A stretch of 5,142 nt of DNA from NCBI GenBank assembly GCA_002309835.1, contig DBYL01000026.1, forward strand, positions 1,485 through 6,626, written 5' to 3'. The position numbers and the translations under genes were made by a program. Below are positions 1 through 5,142 of the stretch, one piece after another. The number at the start of each line of letters is the position of its first letter. The first letter of the stretch is position 1. The DNA is from Bacteroidales bacterium UBA1187. Its GTDB lineage: Bacteria; Bacteroidota; Bacteroidia; Bacteroidales; Paludibacteraceae. The notes beneath the pieces are model-generated. The model saw only the letters and a list, made by a program, of their open reading frames with translations. It had not been told where the DNA came from and searched no databases.

Positions 1-731
1 GTGTCTGCAAAGCGCTCCCAGATGTAATTAATCGCCATCGACGAAGGATGTACCAAATCGTCGGCAAAGAAGCGGTAATCACGCAGTTCGTCCAATAGTA
101 TTTCGTAACTTGGATAATAGCCTACCCCCAATTGTTCTACTGCGAGCAGTAGTGTTGCTTTGGAAAGTTGGTTCTCATGGAGGCCATCCTTAATATGACG
201 AATCGGTGAGACGGTGAAGAGCCAGTGTTTATCGGGATAGCGCGCAATAATAGGTCGCCAGGTGGCTACAATCTCCTCCACAGATAAACGACGGCGCGTG
301 AATGTACTCTCCGGTAACTTATGGCAGTTGGCGACCACCTTCCCGTTCATCTCATACACCCAGGCTGTACCAAAGGTCACAATGACGATATTTGCTTCGT
401 TGAGCGCCCGTTGCATCGTTTCGACGGACTCAGCTACTGCTGCGCGGGTTTCCTCTTCCGTAGGACGAGAAAAAGCGCCGTGGTGATCCATGGAGTGCCA
501 GAGGCCCTCATGGAACTGGAAATTGGAAATTGGAGATTGAAGATTTATTGCTTGCGCGATAGAGAGCGGGTTATAAAGTGTACCGAAGGGATTACAGGTG
601 ACGTGAAGGCCACGTTGGGTCATGAGCGCACCTATCTCATCCGAGAAACACGAACCGAGCATGAGAATTCTATCCTCATATCCTATCTTCCATTCCGAAG
701 GCTTAATATCTACGATTGTCTGAAGTTTCAT
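1..731 (-). CDS. GSCFA-domain protein (SGNH-hydrolase-like), C-terminus cut by window edge
   Basis: I translated this from the minus strand: 243 complete codons plus two bases, open to the left edge. The N-terminus carries the motif that names the family, as LGSCFS (residues 25-30), with Ser27 in the place of an SGNH nucleophile. It is followed by NPFG (47-50), LYNPLSIAQA (52-61), GLWHS (76-80), GTAWVY (121-126), SPIRH (175-179) and a DLVHPS segment (225-230) that fits the DxxH catalytic block. GSCFA proteins are common in Bacteroidota; they are predicted lipase/esterase-like enzymes and I know of no firmly established substrate. No signal peptide is visible, so a cytoplasmic location is likely. 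The ATG at 731 directly follows the permease stop (TAAATG), so translational coupling is likely. Residues 64-73 (LQSPISNFQF) are encoded by a 7-bp tandem repeat and look like an insertion in a variable loop. Family call firm; biochemical role unknown. Confidence 0.9.
   Translation of the reverse strand, partial: MKLQTIVDIKPSEWKIGYEDRILMLGSCFSDEIGALMTQRGLHVTCNPFGTLYNPLSIAQAINLQSPISNFQFHEGLWHSMDHHGAFSRPTEEETRAAVAESVETMQRALNEANIVIVTFGTAWVYEMNGKVVANCHKLPESTFTRRRLSVEEIVATWRPIIARYPDKHWLFTVSPIRHIKDGLHENQLSKATLLLAVEQLGVGYYPSYEILLDELRDYRFFADDLVHPSSMAINYIWERFAD
512..546. repeat. Heptameric tandem repeat inside the GSCFA gene
   Basis: Five consecutive 7-base units on the plus strand read GGAACTG, GAAATTG, GAAATTG, GAGATTG, AAGATTT. 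The middle two are identical and the outer ones differ by one to three bases. The tract lies wholly within the coding region and encodes residues 64-73 of the GSCFA protein. The reading frame continues correctly on both sides. Gain or loss of one unit would shift the frame; three units (21 bp) would keep it. Confidence 0.8.
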
Positions 732-1964
732 TTACTCAAAATGCATTACTTTAGCAGGACTGATCTTCGTGATGATAAGGGACGGAAGAAGCAGGATAAG
801 CAGAGAGATAGCGATAGTAGCTATATTGAGCAGGATGATCCATCCCCACGCAAACGTGATCGGTACTGATTCTACATAGTAGGTAGAGGCATCGAGAGGT
901 ATTATATGGAACCAATACTGCAGTGCTGCGAGACCAAGACCTAAGATATTTCCCCACAATACCCCTTTGCCGATCAGTAGTGCCGCTTGGGCAAGGAAGA
1001 TGCGACGGATGAAACGGTTGTCTGCACCCAGCGCTTTCATCGTGCCGATGAAGGTGATGCCATCGAGGATGAGGATGATGAGTCCGGAGACGATATTAAA
1101 GCCGGCTACAAGGAGCATTAAGATGATGATGACCACTACATTCATATCCAGCAGATCCAGCCAAGCAAAGATGGCAGGATTCTGGTCATGAAGGGTTTGT
1201 ACATAGTAGACGTGATAACCGTTCTCGTCCATCTCCCTTACCGTAGCGAAGTATATCTCATCCGCGACTTCATCCAGTTGACGGATATCATCCACCAAGA
1301 TCTCCACACCGGAATAGGTGTTCTCTTCCCATCCTTGCAAGCGTTGCGCAGCCGCTAAAGGTGCAAGGATAAAAAGATCGTCGTACTGTTCAAATCCGGT
1401 ATCGTAGATGCCGACTATGCGGAAACGACGTGCACGGATATCCGTATCATCTACGAAATAGGCATTCGCCGCATCACCAACATGCAACCCCATCGTCTTC
1501 GCTGTGAGGCGCGAGATAAGTACTTCTTGCGGAGAGGTAGGCATGGTGCCTTCTACCAGATTTTTCGCAAAGAAAGGCCAGTAGTCGGTACCTTTGAGCA
1601 CGATACCATGGAAAGCGGAATCGGTCTTCAGCATGCCGGGTTTGGTGATGAACGGAGCTGCTGAAGCTACATGCGGATAGGCCGCCAGGGCCGTCAAGAG
1701 CGAGTCCGAGACCTCGATAGGCTGCAAATCAAATGTATTGTTGTTATCAAACGAGACGAGTTGGATATGCGCACCGAAACCGGCTACCTTCTGCGTCACC
1801 GTTTGCTTGAAGCCCACAACGATACAAATCGTAAGGATCATCACCATCACACCAACCACCATTCCGGCAAGTGCAACACGCACTGCAGGACGCGAATGAC
1901 GCTTTTTTCCTTCTTTTGAGAAATAAAGTCGCGCAGCCAACGCTATTTCAGGTGAAAACGGCAT
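732..1964 (-). CDS. FtsX/LolE-like ABC transporter permease
   Basis: A 410-residue inner-membrane permease of the MacB/FtsX/LolC-E class. A short cytoplasmic N-terminus (ARLYFSKEG, RPAVRVAL) leads into membrane helix 1 (about 29-51), then a large periplasmic domain of about 220 residues. Three more helices follow at about 275-299, 321-347 and 371-396. A coupling segment after helix 2 reads FIGTMKALGA (305-314), the site that in this class contacts the ATPase. The C-terminus ISPAKVMHFE matches the usual IxPxKxxxxE ending. In characterised relatives such permeases work with a LolD/MacB-like ATPase to move lipoproteins or other envelope substrates. No ATPase gene is present here, so it must be encoded elsewhere. 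The start ATG at 1964 is supported by the family N-terminus and has no Shine-Dalgarno. The gene abuts the GSCFA gene with no spacer. The class is certain; the LolE role specifically is inference. Confidence 0.9.
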   Translation of the reverse strand: MPFSPEIALAARLYFSKEGKKRHSRPAVRVALAGMVVGVMVMILTICIVVGFKQTVTQKVAGFGAHIQLVSFDNNNTFDLQPIEVSDSLLTALAAYPHVASAAPFITKPGMLKTDSAFHGIVLKGTDYWPFFAKNLVEGTMPTSPQEVLISRLTAKTMGLHVGDAANAYFVDDTDIRARRFRIVGIYDTGFEQYDDLFILAPLAAAQRLQGWEENTYSGVEILVDDIRQLDEVADEIYFATVREMDENGYHVYYVQTLHDQNPAIFAWLDLLDMNVVVIIILMLLVAGFNIVSGLIILILDGITFIGTMKALGADNRFIRRIFLAQAALLIGKGVLWGNILGLGLAALQYWFHIIPLDASTYYVESVPITFAWGWIILLNIATIAISLLILLLPSLIITKISPAKVMHFE

Positions 1965-1987
1965 GATTTTTGTTATGTATTTTATAT

Positions 1988-2422
1988 ATGAAAAAACTTC
2001 TATCTCTATTGTTTTGTGCCCTTTTTGCGGGCAGTTTAATGGCTCAGGAGCCTGTTGACAACCGTCCTCAGCGTACGCCGGAGGAGGAAGCGCTTAAGCA
2101 AACTACGCGTCTGGTACGCGAATTAGGTATACGTGACTCCGTTCGTATTGACACCATTTATAAGATGCATCTCAAGTATGCTCGTTTTCGTCAGAAAGGT
2201 CTCACCCGTGCCGAAAACATGGAGCGTATGCAGGCTATCTATGACGAGTTGAAGAAGCTGCTGACGCCGGAGGAGTTCGAGCGATTTATGAACCACCCTG
2301 CTGAGCAGCCGCGTCGTCCGCATGGGGCGAGCATGCAGCAGAAGCCTCAGGCAGCACCCAGCGGCGAAGCGCCCAATAAACCGAACTTGAGAGAAGAGCT
2401 CCAATTAGAAGCCCAACCATGA
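1988..2422 (+). CDS. Small secreted Spy/LTXXQ-like helical protein
   Basis: A 144-residue protein. The ATG at 1988 is preferred to an upstream in-frame TTG at 1970 because it starts a clean signal peptide: MKK, a hydrophobic core LLSLLFCALFAGSL, then MA|Q with probable cleavage after Ala19. The mature part holds two predicted helices: TPEEEALKQTTRLVRELG (30-47) continuing to about residue 70, and GLTRAENMERMQ (71-82) through LTPEEFERFM (92-101). That last motif resembles the LTxxQ motif of Spy/CpxP periplasmic chaperones. The first copy (around LGIRDS) is degenerate. Residues from about 103 to the end are rich in Pro, Gln and Ala and probably disordered; almost all of this tail is encoded opposite the 3' end of the PAP2 gene. 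It diverges from the permease with a 23-bp spacer. Secretion is well supported. A periplasmic chaperone or envelope-stress role is inference from resemblance only. Confidence 0.75.
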   Translation: MKKLLSLLFCALFAGSLMAQEPVDNRPQRTPEEEALKQTTRLVRELGIRDSVRIDTIYKMHLKYARFRQKGLTRAENMERMQAIYDELKKLLTPEEFERFMNHPAEQPRRPHGASMQQKPQAAPSGEAPNKPNLREELQLEAQP

Positions 2423-2888
2423 TATCCGTGGGATAATGTGCCGCAAGGTACATCCTACTATAGCAATTCAAAGCCACCCAGGTCAATAGCACCGCGGTGG
2501 CTATTTTATTGCGGTACAGCAAGCTGAAAAGCGTAGCTACGGCAATGGTGTTCGCCGCGTGAGAGCTACAGAAACCATATAAGCCACCGGTGTAACCATT
2601 CACCAGATATACAGGATCCAGCGCCGGTTCATGCGTAGGACGCAAGCGACAAACCAAAGGTTTGAGTACGCCACTGCAAAGGATATCACTCAGTCCCACC
2701 GCTACGATGAAGCCCAAGATAATGAAGAGAGCCGCTTTCCACGAGCGATAACGGACTGCTACTAACACCATCAGCACGATATACAACGGCAACCACGTAG
2801 CCGGATGACTGGTCCACCACATTAGGCTATCCGCCCACGGTGCATGGTGACCGTTGATCCACAATAATATGGTTGAATCGAGATTCAA
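2286..2888 (-). CDS. PAP2-superfamily membrane lipid phosphatase
   Basis: A 200-residue integral membrane phosphatase with all three PAP2 signature blocks. C1 is K76-x6-R83-P84 (KPLVCRLRP). C2 is CSSH (107-110), where Cys107 replaces the usual Pro of PSGH but the key His110 is kept. C3 is S144-R145-x5-H151-x3-D155 (SRMYLAAHYPTD). Several hydrophobic segments (about 32-46, 52-71, 112-125, 128-141, 156-171) fit the family's multi-helix fold. Relatives dephosphorylate undecaprenyl diphosphate, phosphatidic acid or phosphatidylglycerol phosphate in the inner membrane; the substrate here cannot be told. The start is a TTG at 2888. It is the only usual start codon after an in-frame stop at 2901-2903, the next ATG (Met23) would cut the conserved LLWINGHH region, and the N-terminus fits relatives. 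The last 45 residues overlap the opposing Spy-like gene, but catalytic Asp155 lies just outside the overlap. It is 26 bp downstream of rsmE, probably the same transcript. Confidence 0.9.
   Translation of the reverse strand: MNLDSTILLWINGHHAPWADSLMWWTSHPATWLPLYIVLMVLVAVRYRSWKAALFIILGFIVAVGLSDILCSGVLKPLVCRLRPTHEPALDPVYLVNGYTGGLYGFCSSHAANTIAVATLFSLLYRNKIATAVLLTWVALNCYSRMYLAAHYPTDIMVGLLIGALLSSSVYWALRRWVLPEASAACSPHADDAAAQQGGS
2485..2510 (+). terminator. Possible intrinsic terminator for the Spy-like gene
   Basis: About 60 bases after the Spy-like stop, on the plus strand, AATAGC pairs with GCTATT around ACCGCGGTG, which can add a small inner stem. The T-rich run TTATT follows at once (TATTTTATT in all). 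Position and orientation suit termination of the plus-strand transcript inside the region antisense to the PAP2 gene. The stem is short, has a bulged G and is constrained by PAP2 codons, so it could be chance. Confidence 0.25.
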
Positions 2889-2916
2889 ATGTATGATGTA
2901 TTATGTATGATGTATT
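2889..2916. repeat. Perfect 14-bp tandem duplication (four heptamers) between rsmE and the PAP2 gene
   Basis: Plus-strand unit ATGTATGATGTATT occurs twice with no mismatch (2889-2902 and 2903-2916). Each copy is itself two near-identical heptamers, ATGTATG and ATGTATT. The tract fills the whole 26-bp spacer and its last two bases enter the rsmE stop codon. On the transcribed minus strand it reads as repeats of TACATMA directly before the TTG start of the PAP2 gene, so it forms that gene's entire leader within the operon. Confidence 0.9.
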
Positions 2917-3619
2917 ATTCGTTTATGAGCACTGCTGTGTGGCAGGCAACGACTGCAGCGGTCTCTGTGCGGAGACGGGAATTGCCGAGACTAACCGGCA
3001 CGAATCCCATTGCTAATGCGTCAGCGACCTCCTTCTCACTAAAATCGCCCTCCGGACCAATAAGCACGAGCACATCTCGTCCGGGCTCAATCTCCGTCTT
3101 CAGCAAGCGTTTCTCATCCTTATAGCAGTGCGCAATGAAGCGCTGCTGGTTGAGTTTTGCCTGCTCGCGGACGAAGTCATCGTACGGCGTGAGTTCATGC
3201 AGTACAGGTAAGTAAGGCGTTAAACTCTGCTTGGCGGCAGAGAGGATGATTTTCTCCAGACGGTCCGTACGAAGCTGTTTGCGCTCCGAGAACCGGCACA
3301 GCAGCGGCGTGATCTCATCCACGCCTATCTCCACGCATTTCTCGATAGCCCACTCCATGCGCTCGATATTTTTGGTCGGCGCGATAGCGATGTGCAGGTG
3401 GAAGTCATGGTGCGGCAGCTGCTTCTCCGCCGAGAGGATCTCAAAGTCGCAATGCTTGGGATGCGGATTGGTGATACGCGCCGTATAGGTCGTACCACGA
3501 CCGTCGGTGATAAGAATCTCATCACCTACGCTGTAGCGCAACACCCGCACGCAGTGCGCACTCTCTTCTTCAGAGAGCGTCTGCTGTTTTTCTATATCCG
3601 GACAATAAAAGAGGTACAT
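2915..3619 (-). CDS. rsmE: 16S rRNA (uracil(1498)-N(3))-methyltransferase RsmE
   Basis: A 234-residue SPOUT-class methyltransferase, of normal length for RsmE. It uses S-adenosylmethionine to methylate N3 of U1498 in helix 44 of 16S rRNA, acting on the 30S subunit in the cytoplasm. The N-terminal PUA-like RNA-binding domain shows HCVRVLRYSVGDEI (22-35) and ITDGRG (37-42). The C-terminal knotted domain carries AIAPTKNIERMEWAIEKCVEIG (split here as AIAPTKN at 78-84 and EKCVEIG at 93-99), the SAM-site IGPEGDFS (187-194) and the signature SLGNSRLRTETA (210-221). The ATG at 3619 fits the family start (MYLFY) and lies only 3 bases after the prfA stop, so the two are almost certainly co-transcribed and perhaps translationally coupled. 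No Shine-Dalgarno is seen. The stop codon lies in the 14-bp tandem repeat. Identification is firm. Confidence 0.97.
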   Translation of the reverse strand: MYLFYCPDIEKQQTLSEEESAHCVRVLRYSVGDEILITDGRGTTYTARITNPHPKHCDFEILSAEKQLPHHDFHLHIAIAPTKNIERMEWAIEKCVEIGVDEITPLLCRFSERKQLRTDRLEKIILSAAKQSLTPYLPVLHELTPYDDFVREQAKLNQQRFIAHCYKDEKRLLKTEIEPGRDVLVLIGPEGDFSEKEVADALAMGFVPVSLGNSRLRTETAAVVACHTAVLINE

Positions 3620-3622
3620 GAT

Positions 3623-4723
3623 TTATAATTCACTTTCCTTCAGTCTTTCGGCGTTCTCGGCGACCTGGAGGGCATCGATGACGCCTTGGATGTCGCCATC
3701 CATGAAGGCGGCGAGGTTATATACCGTATAACCGATACGATGGTCGGTAATACGGCCCTGCGGGTAGTTATAAGTGCGGATCTTCGCGGAGCGGTCGCCC
3801 GTAGAGACCATGGTCTTACGGCGGGCTGCGATGTCGTCGATGTATTTCTGGTGCTCCTTATCGTAAATCTGCGTACGCAGGCGTGAGAGAGCACGCTCTT
3901 TGTTCTTAGGCTGGTCACGCGTCTCGGTACACTCGATGAGGATCTCCTGGACTTCGCCTGTGTTGGGGTTCTTCCAGTTATAACGCAGCCGCACACCCGA
4001 CTCGACCTTATTGACATTCTGGCCGCCGGCTCCGCCTGAACGGAAAGTCTCCCATTTGATCTCGCCTTCGTTGATATGCACCTCAAACTCATCGGCTTCG
4101 GGCAGTACAGCTACCGTAGCGGCAGAGGTGTGTACGCGGCCTTGCGTCTCTGTAACAGGTACACGCTGCACACGGTGTACTCCACTCTCGTATTTGAGTG
4201 TACCATAGACGTTCTGTCCGGTGACATTGAAGATAATCTCCTTGTATCCTCCTGCTGTACCTTCGGTAAAGGATGAGATAGAGTATTTGAAGCCCTTGAT
4301 CTCGAAATACTTGGTGTACATGCGGAAGAGGTCACCGGCAAAGATCGCCGCTTCGTCTCCTCCTGTACCACCGCGGATCTCCATAACGACATTCTTGCCG
4401 TCTTCGGGATCCTGCGGCAGCAGTTGGAGTTTGAGTTCCTCTTCGAGTTTAGGGATCTGCGGTTCGAGCTCATCGATCTCCGCTTTCGCCATCTCTTTCA
4501 TCTCCGGGTCGGACTCGTTGTAGAACAGGTCCTTAGCGTCTTTAAGGTCATTAAAGGCCTTCTGGTAGCGATGAGCACACTCCAGCACACGCTCCAAGTC
4601 GTGGTAGTCGCGGTTGAGACGCACATAACGGGCCTGATCGGCGATTACCGACGGGTCTGTGATGAGGAGCGATACCTCATGAAACTTGGCCTCCAGGCCT
4701 TCTATTTTCGAGAGGATATCCAT
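3623..4723 (-). CDS. prfA: Peptide chain release factor 1
   Basis: A complete 366-residue class-I release factor, which recognises UAA and UAG and triggers peptidyl-tRNA hydrolysis on the ribosome. The N-terminal helical domain spans about residues 1-105. EIRGGTGGDEAAIFAGDL (115-132) is the conserved RF core. HRVQRVPVTETQGRVHTSA (183-201) contains the stop-codon-reading tripeptide PVT (189-191), the RF1-type PxT rather than the SPF of RF2. RSGGAGGQNVNK (228-239) contains the catalytic GGQ (233-235), whose Gln is normally methylated by PrmC. RSAKIRTYNYPQGRITDHR (311-329) is the typical C-terminal stretch. No programmed frameshift is present, as expected for RF1. The ATG at 4723 shares one base with the stop of the upstream M16 gene (TAATG), which suggests termination-reinitiation. 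prmC is not next to it here. Identification is firm. Confidence 0.98.
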   Translation of the reverse strand: MDILSKIEGLEAKFHEVSLLITDPSVIADQARYVRLNRDYHDLERVLECAHRYQKAFNDLKDAKDLFYNESDPEMKEMAKAEIDELEPQIPKLEEELKLQLLPQDPEDGKNVVMEIRGGTGGDEAAIFAGDLFRMYTKYFEIKGFKYSISSFTEGTAGGYKEIIFNVTGQNVYGTLKYESGVHRVQRVPVTETQGRVHTSAATVAVLPEADEFEVHINEGEIKWETFRSGGAGGQNVNKVESGVRLRYNWKNPNTGEVQEILIECTETRDQPKNKERALSRLRTQIYDKEHQKYIDDIAARRKTMVSTGDRSAKIRTYNYPQGRITDHRIGYTVYNLAAFMDGDIQGVIDALQVAENAERLKESEL

Positions 4724-5142
4724 TAATATACGAAGATGTCTTCGAGGGTGAGTCGTTTGATTTCACCGCGCGTCTGGAGATAGTTCATATCCAGCTCTTT
4801 CTCATTACCGAGGATGAGATAGCGGTAGGTACGGTTCGCTACGTGCTCTTTCTGGAAGGCTACCACGTCATCCAGCGTCAGTTTCTGTACCTCACGATAG
4901 ATGTCCTCATTGTAGTCATGATCCCAACCGAGGTCACGATAGCGCACGAAATACGTGATCGGCGCCATACGGACGTAACGGCGTTGCTCGATGCTCTTGA
5001 GCAGCGAGGTCTTGGCGTTATCGAACGCAGGCTGCGACAGCGGCAGTACATTGCAGATCGAATCGAAGGTCTCGATACACTGCTGCAGTTTATCGTTCTG
5101 CGAGAGGATGAAGGTATAGAAGAAGTTCTTCTCGCCCTGATA
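4723..5142 (-). CDS. M16-family (pitrilysin/insulinase-like) peptidase, C-terminal part
   Basis: The frame is open from the right window edge to the TAA at 4723-4725, giving 138 codons of a C-terminus. The ATG at 4968 is an internal methionine: the 58 codons before it continue the same protein (KNFFYTFILSQNDKL, SQPAFDNAKTSLLKSIEQR). The pattern matches the last, non-catalytic M16 domain of Bacteroidota homologues: the FDNAKTSLLKSIEQRR helix, an aromatic stretch YFVRYRDLGWDHD, VQKLTLDDVVAFQKEHV, RTYRYLILGNEKELDM, and the ending LTLEDIFVY. The Zn-binding HxxEH motif would lie in the N-terminal domain outside the window, so I cannot say whether this copy is catalytically active. M16 proteins of this kind are usually exported or membrane-attached in this phylum. 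The gene overlaps prfA by one base and leads the visible operon. Confidence 0.85.
   Translation of the reverse strand, partial: YQGEKNFFYTFILSQNDKLQQCIETFDSICNVLPLSQPAFDNAKTSLLKSIEQRRYVRMAPITYFVRYRDLGWDHDYNEDIYREVQKLTLDDVVAFQKEHVANRTYRYLILGNEKELDMNYLQTRGEIKRLTLEDIFVY

Noticed and set aside
321..869. Plus-strand open frame of 182 codons across the GSCFA/permease junction
   Set aside because: It lies opposite two well-supported minus-strand genes, crosses their junction, has no recognisable domain and is rich in charged residues like other antisense shadows.
1970..1987. Upstream TTG as start of the Spy-like protein
   Set aside because: It would add MLCILY before a textbook MKK signal peptide; the ATG at 1988 is the natural start.
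2423..2435. Small hairpin TATCC-GTG-GGATA just after the Spy-like stop
   Set aside because: Only a 5-bp stem with a 3-base loop and no T-run; it lies in conserved PAP2 codons and is likely chance.
2637..2660. Altered C2 block CSSH instead of PSGH in the PAP2 region as a sign of inactivation
   Set aside because: The essential His is kept, C1 and C3 are intact, and from memory other Bacteroidota PAP2 proteins also vary at the Pro position.
4424..4726. Plus-strand 100-codon frame opposite the start of prfA
   Set aside because: Antisense shadow of the coiled, charged N-terminal domain of release factor 1; no signal or domain.
4723..4968. ATG at 4968 as start of a separate 81-residue protein
   Set aside because: The frame is open to the window edge and the 58 codons before it continue the same M16 C-terminal domain.
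1..5142. CRISPR arrays, tRNA/rRNA genes, insertion sequences, phage or defence genes
   Set aside because: Coding sequence covers nearly the whole window; no spaced repeats, no terminal inverted repeats with a transposase, and no tRNA-like or rRNA-like segment was seen.

Overview
The window looks like core chromosome from a member of the Bacteroidota, most likely order Bacteroidales. The signs are: the GSCFA-domain protein and the 'second type' FtsX/LolE-like permease, both typical of this phylum; a release factor 1 and an RsmE whose wording matches Bacteroidales versions; a signal-peptide protein with Gln right after the cleavage site; and no recognisable Shine-Dalgarno sequence in front of any start. 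Assignment below order level is not possible from this sequence. There are no tRNA, rRNA, CRISPR, phage or transposon features.

Layout. Positions 1-731 (minus) hold the N-terminal 243 codons of a GSCFA-family SGNH-like hydrolase, cut by the left edge. It starts on the base after the stop of an FtsX-like ABC permease (732-1964, minus). Only 23 bp separate that permease from a divergent small secreted Spy/LTXXQ-like protein on the plus strand (1988-2422). The 3' end of this small gene overlaps the 3' end of a PAP2 lipid phosphatase (2286-2888, minus) by 137 bp. Further right, all on minus, are rsmE (2915-3619), prfA (3623-4723) and the C-terminal 138 codons of an M16 zinc-peptidase family protein (4723-5142, running off the right edge).

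How the genes work together. M16 peptidase, prfA, rsmE and pap2 are packed tail to head (1-nt overlap, 3-nt gap, 26-nt gap) and look like one transcription unit that mixes translation (RF1, 16S rRNA m3U1498 methylation) with envelope functions. The permease and GSCFA genes form a second tight pair. The plus-strand Spy-like gene fills the space between these two minus-strand blocks, and no minus-strand terminator is visible between them. The whole set may therefore be one minus-strand operon with an opposing gene embedded in it.

Most worth a second look are two unrelated heptameric (7-bp) tandem repeats: one in frame inside the GSCFA gene, one filling the rsmE-pap2 spacer. The long convergent coding overlap and the embedded opposing gene are next. 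I do not see a complete undescribed defence, mobile or biosynthetic system here; most of the window is conserved housekeeping and envelope genes.
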